This document shows, in pieces, positions 1 to 5,607 of a stretch of 5,607 bases of DNA (position 1 is the stretch's first letter; each line of letters begins with the position of its first letter). The notes beneath the pieces were generated by a model. That model was not told the DNA's origin. It ran no database searches and saw only the letters and a list, made by a program, of their open reading frames with translations. This stretch comes from JBHHZI01 sp046757965 (GTDB lineage Bacteria; Acidobacteriota; Polarisedimenticolia; SMYD01), in contig JBHHZI010000191.1 in assembly GCA_046757965.1 (NCBI GenBank), positions 1-5,607 of the forward strand, given 5' to 3'. The position numbers and the translations under genes are program-made.

Positions 1-638
1 CTGCAACTCGCCAGGGCGATAGCGTGATCGATCCACTGAAACAACAGGAGAGGCGGATCTTCTTCTTGTCGAACAGGGGTGGTCGATACGAGATCTGGAG
101 TATCCGACCCGACGGCAGCGGGCTACGACAGATCACCGAAAAATGGGTACCATCGGTTCCGGAACCCGGACCCGGGAACCGCCTCCTTTTGGCGACCACC
201 GAGGGCGTCATGATTCTCCAGTTGCCCGAGGAAGGCCTGGCTCCGGTCGAGACGGCAAAGAAACTGCCCGGCATGATCGGCTTGCAGGCCGCTTTCCGCG
301 GTAGCTTCTTCTGGTCCCCGGACGGCAAGCAGATAGCCGGCTCCGGCAAGGAATTCCGGGGAACCATTCTTTATGACCTGGAAACCAGCGACCAGGAGAT
401 CTTCGCTCCCGAGTCAGAGGGAGCAGTCGGTGCCTGGCTGCCCGACGGCCGGCTGATCGTCCGTCGGTCGGAGGGCTTCGGGCTCCTCGATCCCAATACC
501 GGCATCTTCACCGCGGTGGCGTCCTATCCGGAGAATCTGAAACCGAGCGACGGCCAGGTGTCGCCCGACGGCCGCTGGATCTATTTCACGCAGCGTTCGG
601 CCGAGGGGGACATCTGGATCGGCACGTTCGAGGATTGA
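1..638 (+). CDS. PD40/TolB-like beta-propeller protein, C-terminal part (5' end outside window)
   Basis: The reading frame is open from the first complete codon (base 3) to the TGA at 636-638, so 211 residues are visible and the true start lies upstream. The GTG at base 24 is probably an internal Val: the preceding codons read ATRQGDS, which fits the end of a previous propeller blade. PD40/WD40-like blade signatures recur, numbered from base 3: RIFFLSNRGGRYEIW followed by RPDGSGLRQIT (about 17-45), WSPDGKQIA (104-112), WLPDGRLIV (145-153) and VSPDGRWIYFTQ (186-197), with DIW close to the end. Such blades occur in TolB-like proteins and at the C-terminus of many acidobacterial Ser/Thr kinases, where they usually lie outside the cytoplasm and are thought to bind ligands or proteins. 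Whether a kinase domain precedes this fragment cannot be seen. The blade assignment is solid; the full protein's role is not known. Confidence 0.85.
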   Translation, partial: ATRQGDSVIDPLKQQERRIFFLSNRGGRYEIWSIRPDGSGLRQITEKWVPSVPEPGPGNRLLLATTEGVMILQLPEEGLAPVETAKKLPGMIGLQAAFRGSFFWSPDGKQIAGSGKEFRGTILYDLETSDQEIFAPESEGAVGAWLPDGRLIVRRSEGFGLLDPNTGIFTAVASYPENLKPSDGQVSPDGRWIYFTQRSAEGDIWIGTFED

Positions 639-657
639 GCGAGTGCTGGATCGATCT

Positions 658-734
658 AAGGGACTGTCCCAGAGGGACTGTCCCTTGTGGGTCAAGGGGC
701 GTGTCCGGGGACAGTCCCCCTGGGACCGTCCCCT
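658..734. repeat. REP/BIME-like cluster of GGGACNGTCCC palindromes
   Basis: Four copies of the 11-bp palindrome GGGACNGTCCC lie at 660-670 (N=T), 674-684 (T), 708-718 (A) and 722-732 (C). A degenerate relative (AAGGGGCGTGTCC) is at 694-706. Within each pair the copies start 14 bp apart. The segment 660-684 is the reverse complement of 708-732 at 23 of 25 positions (mismatches 665/727 and 673/719), enclosing a 23-nt loop, so it could form one long hairpin or several small ones. It sits in the 176-bp gap between two convergent genes; the rest of the gap (735-814) shows nothing recognisable. The arrangement resembles REP elements mobilised by REP-associated tyrosine transposases, but no such transposase is in the window. 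There is no T-tract, so a classical terminator is not supported, although the hairpin could protect or end both transcripts. Confidence 0.85.
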
Positions 735-814
735 CCGGTCGAGTCGGCGGCGCGATGGCGTTGCGGATACGATGGATGCTTCCGGCCTGGTCCTACGCCG
801 CCTTCCAGCGAACA

Positions 815-1471
815 TCAGTCCACACTCCAGCGCAGCGACAGGGTGACCTTGCCGTCGTCGTCCATCCGCTCCTCCAGTTCGTCCTCCTCCATCGACTGCG
901 GTACCGCCACCGTGTCTCGAGATTGCAGCTCGAACCCCACCGCGTCCACGAAGCGACCGCTCGTCAGCACGATGCGGTAGTCATCAGGTTCCCCAACAAG
1001 CGGGTGCAGGATCTCCTCCCCCTCGTCGTCGGATTCCTTCGTTGCGCGCACGTCGATCGTCAGCTCCAGGAGCATCTGCGCTCCTTCCATTCTCAGCTCT
1101 GCCGTGCCGACGCCAGAGAGGCCGCGCAGCAGGTCCACAGCCAGATGATCCAGCCGGTCGTAGTGAGCCTCGGTCACCACGGTGAACGGGCGCCGTCTGC
1201 GCAGGATCTTCACCCGTGAGCTTGTCGGAAACAGCGCCTGCAGCGCCTGGCCGATGGGGTGCTCCCCGCGGTATGCGAGGTCGATGTAGTTGGCCTCCTC
1301 GCTGTCGCGCTCCTGAGGATCGCCGGCGTCGGAGCGCACCTCCTGTTCCAGCACGACCCAGGTCACCGATCCCGAGGGGTCCAGGTAGAGGGTGTGAGTT
1401 GTCCTGCCCACAAGGCAAGCCGTCGACAGAATCGTGGCTGCCAGAACGCTTGTCATCAAAATGTTACGCAT
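815..1471 (-). CDS. Probable lipoprotein or exported protein of unknown function
   Basis: A 218-residue protein that I cannot assign to a named family. The N-terminus has a charged MRN start, a hydrophobic stretch (MTSVLAATILSTAC) and a cysteine at residue 19, which suggests a lipoprotein signal peptide. The lipobox is imperfect (Ser rather than Leu at -3), so an ordinary exported protein remains possible. The mature part is polar and acidic, with probable beta-strand stretches such as THTLYLDPSGSVTWVVLEQ, an RRRRPF segment in the middle and an acidic patch (EEDELEERMDDD) near the end. Two adjacent ATG codons exist (1472-1474 and 1469-1471); the second is chosen because GGAGG lies 6 nt before it but only 3 nt before the first. 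The gene runs divergently from the sigma factor operon and could share its control region. It converges on the propeller gene across the palindrome cluster. Confidence 0.8.
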   Translation of the reverse strand: MRNILMTSVLAATILSTACLVGRTTHTLYLDPSGSVTWVVLEQEVRSDAGDPQERDSEEANYIDLAYRGEHPIGQALQALFPTSSRVKILRRRRPFTVVTEAHYDRLDHLAVDLLRGLSGVGTAELRMEGAQMLLELTIDVRATKESDDEGEEILHPLVGEPDDYRIVLTSGRFVDAVGFELQSRDTVAVPQSMEEDELEERMDDDGKVTLSLRWSVD

Positions 1472-1477
1472 CATTCA

Positions 1478-1482
1478 CCTCC
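1478..1482 (-). promoter_or_regulatory. Shine-Dalgarno site of the lipoprotein gene
   Basis: On the minus strand the bases read GGAGG followed by TGA and then two ATG codons. The spacing is 3 nt to the first ATG and 6 nt to the second. This is a strong ribosome binding site and it favours the second ATG as start. Confidence 0.75.
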
Positions 1483-1605
1483 GCGGGGTCGGGGATGCCG
1501 GCGATGCCGGTGCCGCCCCTCTGTCTTGGAGACGGCAACGCGACCTGAAACCGAACGCCGGCGGTGGGGGAATCAGTCCGGTCTCTACGGTCCCCGGGAG
1601 GCATG

Positions 1606-1611
1606 TTAAAT
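1606..1611 (+). promoter_or_regulatory. Possible -10 element of the sigma factor gene, perhaps leaderless
   Basis: TTAAAT ends 7 nt before the ATG of the sigma factor gene, in an otherwise GC-rich gap. No convincing -35 box is seen at the expected distance. The only SD-like bases (GAGGGG, 1613-1618) touch the ATG with no spacer, and GGGAGG at 1596-1601 is 17 nt away. A -10 box at this distance from a start codon is the pattern of leaderless transcripts. This is an inference from spacing and composition only. Confidence 0.25.
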
Positions 1612-1618
1612 TGAGGGG

Positions 1619-2197
1619 ATGGACGTCGAGGAGAGCGCGGCGCTGCTGCGCCGGGCGAAGGCAGGCTCCAGGGAGGCGATGGATCTCCTCTACGGCCGCA
1701 TCGGGGGGAAGCTGCTGGGGCTGATCCGGCTGCGCATGGGCTCGGGCCTGCGTGCGAACCTGGAATCGCGGGACATCCTGCAGGCGGTGATGCTGAGGTC
1801 GTTCCAGCGCATCGAGAGGTTGGAGCGATCCGATACCGGATCGCTGATGGCGTGGCTGGCGAGGATCGCCGAGAACGAGATCCGGGATCGGGCCGACTTT
1901 CATGCGCGGCAGCGGCGCGATGCCGCCCGCAACGTGCCGCTCGAGGAGGGCGCCGATGTGGCCGCATCTGTGCGCTCCGCCTTGAGCCAGGCGATCTGGG
2001 ACGAGCGGGCCGAGTGTCTGGAGCGCGCACTGGAAACTCTCGATGCGGGTCACCGCGAGGTGATCCTGCTGCGTAAGTTCGAGGAGCTCGGCTTCCGGGA
2101 GATCGGCAAGCGCATGGGCAAGACCGAGGATGCCAGCCGTATGCAGTTCGCTCGGGCGATGGCGGCGTTGACCCTTGCCATGGGCGGTCTGCCATGA
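1619..2197 (+). CDS. ECF-type RNA polymerase sigma factor (sigma-70 family)
   Basis: A 192-residue protein of normal length for an ECF sigma factor, which directs RNA polymerase to a dedicated promoter set. Region 2 spans about 17-95: AMDLLYGRIGGKLLGLIRLRMG, ESRDILQAVMLRSF (49-62) and MAWLARIAENEIRD (77-90). Region 4 spans about 132-186: LDAGHREVILLRKFEELGFREIGKRMG (141-167), a helix-turn-helix matching the usual pattern of LP..R.V..L....G.S..EIA..LG. The style resembles Planctomycetes/Acidobacteria ECF groups encoded next to Ser/Thr kinases. In region 2.2 the usual acidic pattern (D-x-E-D, then Q-E) is here E-S-R-D and Q-A, so negative charge is reduced. ATG 1619 is chosen because an in-frame TAA lies at 1607-1609 and the next ATG (1679) would remove the start of region 2. 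The stop overlaps the kinase start as ATGA. No anti-sigma gene is adjacent. Confidence 0.93.
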   Translation: MDVEESAALLRRAKAGSREAMDLLYGRIGGKLLGLIRLRMGSGLRANLESRDILQAVMLRSFQRIERLERSDTGSLMAWLARIAENEIRDRADFHARQRRDAARNVPLEEGADVAASVRSALSQAIWDERAECLERALETLDAGHREVILLRKFEELGFREIGKRMGKTEDASRMQFARAMAALTLAMGGLP

Positions 2198-4542
2198 CCA
2201 CCGAAACGAAGGTCCGGGAGTTGTTCGAGCGCTTCGTCGAGCGCCACGTGATGCGCCAGGAGTTGCTGTCGCCCGAGCAACTCTGCGGTGACCACATTGA
2301 GCTTGTGGAGTCCCTGCGCCGCTGCATTGATCGCTACCTGCGGCTGGACCGCACCCTGGACCGGGGAATGGGAGAGGCGGTGGAGGAAGGTGAGCCTGCC
2401 CCGCGGGGCAAGCCCGCAGCTGGGGAGGGTTCGGAGCTTCCGCGGTTCGAAGGATTCGACACCATCGAGCGGCTCGGCGGCGGCGGTACGGGGGAGGTGT
2501 TCAAGCTCCGGGACCGCAAGCTCGATCGCGTCGTGGCAGGGAAGGTCCTGCGTGCAGGTGGGCGTCTGCGAGTCTCTCAGTTCCTGCGGGAGGCACGGGC
2601 CCAGGCGCTCTTTGGCGATGAGCGCATCGTGAGGGTGCTGGAATTTCGCGAGCAGGCCAACCCGCCTGTGCTGATCCTCGAGTATGTGGAAGGATTCCGG
2701 CTGGACCAGGTCGGCCGCTCCCTGGAGTACCGGCAGAAGGCTCGCATTCTCCTGGAGGTCTGCGAGGCGATCGACCGCGCCCACGGCCTGGGGCTGCAGC
2801 ATCGAGACCTGAAGCCCGCGAACATCATGCTGGACGCCAGCCTGAAGCCGAAAATCCTGGACTTCGGGCTCGCCGGCAGCGATCCTGGCAGCGGTCACTT
2901 CAAGGGCACGCCTCACTACCTCGCGCCGGAACAGCTCGACCCGTCTCTGCCGATCGACGCACGCACCGACGTCTATGCGCTGGGTGTGATCCTCTACGAG
3001 CTACTGTGCGGCGTTGTCCCGTACGATGGCGGTGGCCTGGAGGGGATCCTGGAATCTCTCGCTCGAGCCAGCCCGAGGCTCCCGGTGGAGGTGGAGCCAT
3101 CGGTCCCGGAGCCTTTGCAGGCGATCGCGCTGCGTGCGTTTGAGCGGGACGCGGCGGCGCGCTACCCATCGGCGCGAGAGATGGCCCTCGATTTGCGGCG
3201 GTTCCTGGACGGCCGGCCTGTCCTGGCGCGCCCCACATATTACACATCGGTGCTCAGCAAACGACTACAGCCCCACCGCGAGCAGATCGAGGAGTGGCGA
3301 CGATTGAAGTTGATCTATCCGCACGAGGCGGCACGCCTGGGGGCAGCCTACGACCGCCTGCAGGCTCGCGACGACGATTGGATCGTCGAGAGCCGCACCC
3401 TGTCGTGGTCCCAGATCGCCCTCTACCTGGCCGCGTCGCTGCTGGGGTTCGGGGGCATCCTCTACTTCGTGATGCATCGGTTCCACCACTCGGTGCAGGG
3501 GCTGCTGGGTCCGCTGGTTGTCCTGGGAGGTTCCTTCGCGGCGCTGAATGCAGCGGGGCACCTGCTATATCGCCGGAATCAGAAGGCGGTGTCGGTCGCC
3601 TTCGCCCTGAGTGCCGTGGTCCTGCTGCCACTGCTCTTGATGATAGGGCTGCATGAGATCGGTGTGTGGAACACCCCTCATCCCGAGGGTCAGCTCCTGG
3701 CCACCGGGGACGGCGTGCCGGTCGCCAATCGGCAGCTGCAGGCGGCGCTGCTGGCGACGGCGATCTGGTCGTTCGTCCTGGCGATGCGCACGAGGACCGC
3801 CGCTCTGGCGACGGTCTTCACCTCCACGTTGGTCCTGTTGACGGTGGCGGTGCTCGGCGACCTGGGATTGCGGGCATGGCTGGAGGACGGCCGTCTCGAC
3901 CTGCTGGCGTTGCACCTGGCGCCGCTGATCCTGGCGATGGGCCTTCTGGGCTACCGGCTCGAGGTGAAGAGGCAACCGTGGTTTTGCAGGCCGCTCTATA
4001 TGGGCGCTGCGATGTTGTTCTTGATCGCCGCGGAGTTGCTGGCGCTCGACGGCAGGATGTTCGGCTACATGGGGATCTCCACGGCACCCCTGGCGGGAGT
4101 CGATTCGGATCCCGTGCTGATGGACACCCTCACGGCCATGAGCCTGAACGGCATCCTCGCGTACCTCCTGGCCTGGGCGATGGAGCGCTTCGGCTCGGAC
4201 CTGATGCGAACCTCCTCCTACCTGCTGTTCGTGATCGCCCCGTTCGCGATCCTGCAGCCGGTCGGCTACCTCGTGAAGACCGGGGAATACTCCCGGCAGT
4301 TCGACTGGTTCTACCTGACTCTGGCTCTGGGGATCACGTTGCTGAGCCGTCACCGCCAGCGCCGCAGCTTCTATTTCGCCGGCTTGTTCAACACCGCCGT
4401 CGCCCTCTGGATGATCACCGACCACTCCGAGTGGCTCGACCGGCCGGCATGGGCGATCGCCGTCATCCTCACCGCCCTCCTCGTCTTCGCCGCAGGTTCT
4501 CTGCTGGACCGCCACGAGCGCACCGGCCGCCCGCTGGGTTGA
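2194..4542 (+). CDS. Membrane-bound eukaryotic-type Ser/Thr protein kinase with polytopic C-terminal domain
   Basis: 782 residues. A helical N-terminal region (1-86) precedes a complete-looking kinase domain (about 87-339): glycine loop LGGGGTGEVF (94-103), ATP-anchoring Lys117 in VVAGKVL, alpha-C Glu133, catalytic HRDLKPAN (203-210, Asp205), metal-binding DFG (223-225), GTPHYLAPE (238-246) and DVYALG (259-264). It is therefore an RD kinase expected to be active; the one oddity is Gly116 in the VAxK motif. A helical linker (about 347-400) leads to roughly 12 hydrophobic segments, near 405-427, 436-459, 465-486, 514-530, 535-556, 568-586, 599-618, 652-664, 673-694, 704-718, 725-741 and 752-770. 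The start of this membrane region, with its preceding short helices, recalls DUF2157-like membrane proteins; this is an impression, not a search result. The kinase should be cytoplasmic. The start overlaps the sigma factor stop (ATGA), with a weak SD (GGGCGG, 2182-2187), which suggests translational coupling. The most likely role is control of that sigma factor. Confidence 0.95.
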   Translation: MTTETKVRELFERFVERHVMRQELLSPEQLCGDHIELVESLRRCIDRYLRLDRTLDRGMGEAVEEGEPAPRGKPAAGEGSELPRFEGFDTIERLGGGGTGEVFKLRDRKLDRVVAGKVLRAGGRLRVSQFLREARAQALFGDERIVRVLEFREQANPPVLILEYVEGFRLDQVGRSLEYRQKARILLEVCEAIDRAHGLGLQHRDLKPANIMLDASLKPKILDFGLAGSDPGSGHFKGTPHYLAPEQLDPSLPIDARTDVYALGVILYELLCGVVPYDGGGLEGILESLARASPRLPVEVEPSVPEPLQAIALRAFERDAAARYPSAREMALDLRRFLDGRPVLARPTYYTSVLSKRLQPHREQIEEWRRLKLIYPHEAARLGAAYDRLQARDDDWIVESRTLSWSQIALYLAASLLGFGGILYFVMHRFHHSVQGLLGPLVVLGGSFAALNAAGHLLYRRNQKAVSVAFALSAVVLLPLLLMIGLHEIGVWNTPHPEGQLLATGDGVPVANRQLQAALLATAIWSFVLAMRTRTAALATVFTSTLVLLTVAVLGDLGLRAWLEDGRLDLLALHLAPLILAMGLLGYRLEVKRQPWFCRPLYMGAAMLFLIAAELLALDGRMFGYMGISTAPLAGVDSDPVLMDTLTAMSLNGILAYLLAWAMERFGSDLMRTSSYLLFVIAPFAILQPVGYLVKTGEYSRQFDWFYLTLALGITLLSRHRQRRSFYFAGLFNTAVALWMITDHSEWLDRPAWAIAVILTALLVFAAGSLLDRHERTGRPLG

Positions 4543-5607
4543 TAAGGGACAGTCCCGATCGCTGGAGACGGGCTTCAGCGCGTGTGAGGTGCTCGATCTC
4601 GAAGGCGAGCAGATCCTTTTGCGGCGCCGTGGGATGTGCGTCGACGCTTTCCAGATCCGAGGCGAGAGACGTCAGGGCGCCTGCGATCGATTGGACACTG
4701 TCGTCCCCCGAGCCGCGAGCCATGGTCAGCTCTTGCAGGGCGCGATCGACCTCGTCTTCGAGGGCATGCGGTCCCGGTTCCGATCGGAGGGCCTGGAGGT
4801 TTACGGCGATCGCTTCGGTACGCTTGGAAAGCTCGACGGATCGCCGTAGCGCCTCGGTGACGGCCTGCTGAAAATCAAAGAGGGCACGAAGATCATCCGG
4901 ACGGTTCGTGACGCGAGGATCCATCTCGACCTCGAGCGGTTGTGAAACGCTGCGGCCGCCGGCGGTGAGGATGACCTCATAATGGCCCGGGAGGACGAAG
5001 GCACCTTGAGGCAGGACCGGCGTCGCTCGCCCCGGCACGGCCGCGATGGAGTAGGAAGATCGGAGCGTGGGAGGTGGCGCGATCCGCAAGTTCCATATGA
5101 AGCGGTGATGACCGGTGCCACCAGCAGGCCGCGCTGGTGGACCCAGCCAGATGTCCGCGAAATAGATCTCGGCATTCGGAGGCGGGAACTCTTCATCGCT
5201 GCGGAACGTGCGTACGGTGTCGCCCGCCGCATCGCGGATCGCGATCTCCACCGATCCTGTGGTCTCGGTGGGGAGGATGTAATCGATGATCGCGCCGACC
5301 GGCGGATTCTCACCGCGGGGTTCTTCAGGTGGCAGCGGCGTGTCCTTGTTCTGGTTGGCACGGAGCCGCCACGCCGTGCCAGGCGGCACCAGAACCGGCC
5401 CGTCACGATGGATTGATCCGGCAAGATGGCGCAGAGGGGCGATGGCATCGAGCACCCAGAGGGCACGTCCCTGGGTGGCCACGATCACGTCACCATGGTG
5501 AATCAGCAGGTCGTTGATGCCAGAAGTGGGTAGGTTCAGCTGGAGACTCTGCCAAAGTATAGGGAATTCTATCGCCCGGTTGAAGAGCCGAAGCGGAGTG
5601 ACCAGGT
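4469..5607 (-). CDS. VPS10/BNR (sortilin-like) propeller protein, C-terminal part (5' end outside window)
   Basis: The frame is open from the right edge to the TGA at 4469-4471, giving 378 visible residues; the GTG at 5488 is an internal Val. Numbered from base 5605, the first residues include WQSLQLNLP, then NDLLIHHGDVIVATQGRALWVLD (about 31-53). This is the final propeller motif of the VPS10/BNR glycosidase-like proteins common in Acidobacteria, where the usual form is DLVVATHGRSFWVLDD. The typical C-terminal module follows: beta-rich domain with HHRFIWNLR (about 166-174), PGHYEVILTAGGRS (206-219) and MDPRV (228-232), then a helical tail (233 to about 350). Homologues are generally exported, and some are annotated as glycosyl hydrolases without proof of activity. 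The last 24 codons run antisense inside the convergent kinase gene and end in an Arg-rich tail (NLRRRRGGR), so the annotated C-terminus may be an extension created after loss of an older stop. Function beyond protein or glycan binding cannot be told. Confidence 0.88.
   Translation of the reverse strand, partial: LVTPLRLFNRAIEFPILWQSLQLNLPTSGINDLLIHHGDVIVATQGRALWVLDAIAPLRHLAGSIHRDGPVLVPPGTAWRLRANQNKDTPLPPEEPRGENPPVGAIIDYILPTETTGSVEIAIRDAAGDTVRTFRSDEEFPPPNAEIYFADIWLGPPARPAGGTGHHRFIWNLRIAPPPTLRSSYSIAAVPGRATPVLPQGAFVLPGHYEVILTAGGRSVSQPLEVEMDPRVTNRPDDLRALFDFQQAVTEALRRSVELSKRTEAIAVNLQALRSEPGPHALEDEVDRALQELTMARGSGDDSVQSIAGALTSLASDLESVDAHPTAPQKDLLAFEIEHLTRAEARLQRSGLSLINPAGGRCARGGPAENLRRRRGGR
4544..4556. 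repeat. Single copy of the GGGACNGTCCC palindrome
   Basis: AAGGGACAGTCCC begins just after the kinase TGA (4540-4542). Its 11-bp core (4546-4556) is identical to the copy at 708-718 and is the reverse complement of those at 660-670 and 674-684. It lies at a convergent gene junction, as does the cluster at 658-734. Unlike that cluster, it is read as protein: on the minus strand 4544-4558 encodes SGLSL near the C-terminus of the VPS10-like protein. Confidence 0.8.

Noticed and set aside
658..734. CRISPR array or rho-independent terminator
   Set aside because: The units are 11-bp palindromes with 3-bp or irregular gaps, not direct repeats with unique spacers of 30 bp or so. No T-tract follows the hairpins.
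635..1219. Plus-strand frame of 194 codons beginning at the end of the propeller gene
   Set aside because: It runs through the palindrome cluster and then antisense to the lipoprotein gene, and has no coding character.
1491..1519. Hairpin or repeat with GATGCCG copies upstream of the lipoprotein gene
   Set aside because: Two short GC-rich copies can occur by chance at this base composition, and no known operator or riboswitch pattern matches.
1603..1614. Tiny ORF (M-L-N-stop) just before the sigma factor gene
   Set aside because: The SD-like GGGAGG is only 1 nt from its ATG and three codons can arise by chance; there is no evidence that it acts as a leader peptide.
1464..2327. Long minus-strand frame (287 codons) antisense to the sigma factor gene
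   Set aside because: It is Arg/Pro/Ser-rich with no domain pattern and lies opposite a clear sigma factor. Long antisense frames are expected in GC-rich coding DNA.
3565..4515. Minus-strand frame (316 codons) antisense to the kinase membrane region
   Set aside because: Its Gln/His/Arg-rich, low-complexity composition is what results from reading hydrophobic Leu/Ala codons backwards; no motif supports it.
3666..4871. Plus-strand frame of 401 codons crossing the end of the kinase gene
   Set aside because: It is a +1-type shadow of the kinase and antisense of the VPS10-like gene, with Arg/Gly/Pro-rich sequence and no recognisable domain.

Overview
The window is GC-rich, densely coded bacterial DNA. 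It holds four convincing genes plus the 3' end of a fifth, with two of the genes truncated by the window edges. A PD40/TolB-type propeller protein, a sortilin (VPS10/BNR)-like secreted protein and an ECF sigma factor coupled to a eukaryotic-type Ser/Thr kinase together suggest an Acidobacteriota-like lineage, or possibly a related soil or marine phylum such as Planctomycetota. This is inferred from gene content; no rRNA or other taxonomic marker is present.

Layout, left to right. (1) Bases 1-638, + strand: C-terminal part of a beta-propeller protein, possibly the sensor end of a Ser/Thr kinase. (2) Bases 639-814: short gap between convergent genes, holding a cluster of GGGACNGTCCC palindromes that fold into a 25-bp imperfect inverted repeat. 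(3) Bases 815-1471, - strand: small probable lipoprotein of unknown function. (4) Bases 1472-1618: divergent control region. (5) Bases 1619-2197 and 2194-4542, + strand: an ECF-family sigma factor overlapping by ATGA a 782-residue membrane Ser/Thr kinase with about a dozen C-terminal hydrophobic segments. (6) Bases 4469-5607, - strand: C-terminal part of a VPS10/BNR propeller protein, convergent with and overlapping the kinase gene. A single copy of the same palindrome sits in this junction.

The core unit is the sigma factor-kinase operon. No anti-sigma gene is visible beside the sigma factor. Instead the next gene is a complete-looking kinase tied to a large membrane domain, so the simplest model is that the kinase senses a membrane or envelope state and controls the sigma factor by phosphorylation. 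The sigma factor has lost acidic residues in region 2.2, and a serine lies in the same motif. This resembles, but is not shown to equal, the known kinase-activated ECF sigma factors. The divergent lipoprotein is a candidate partner or target by position only.
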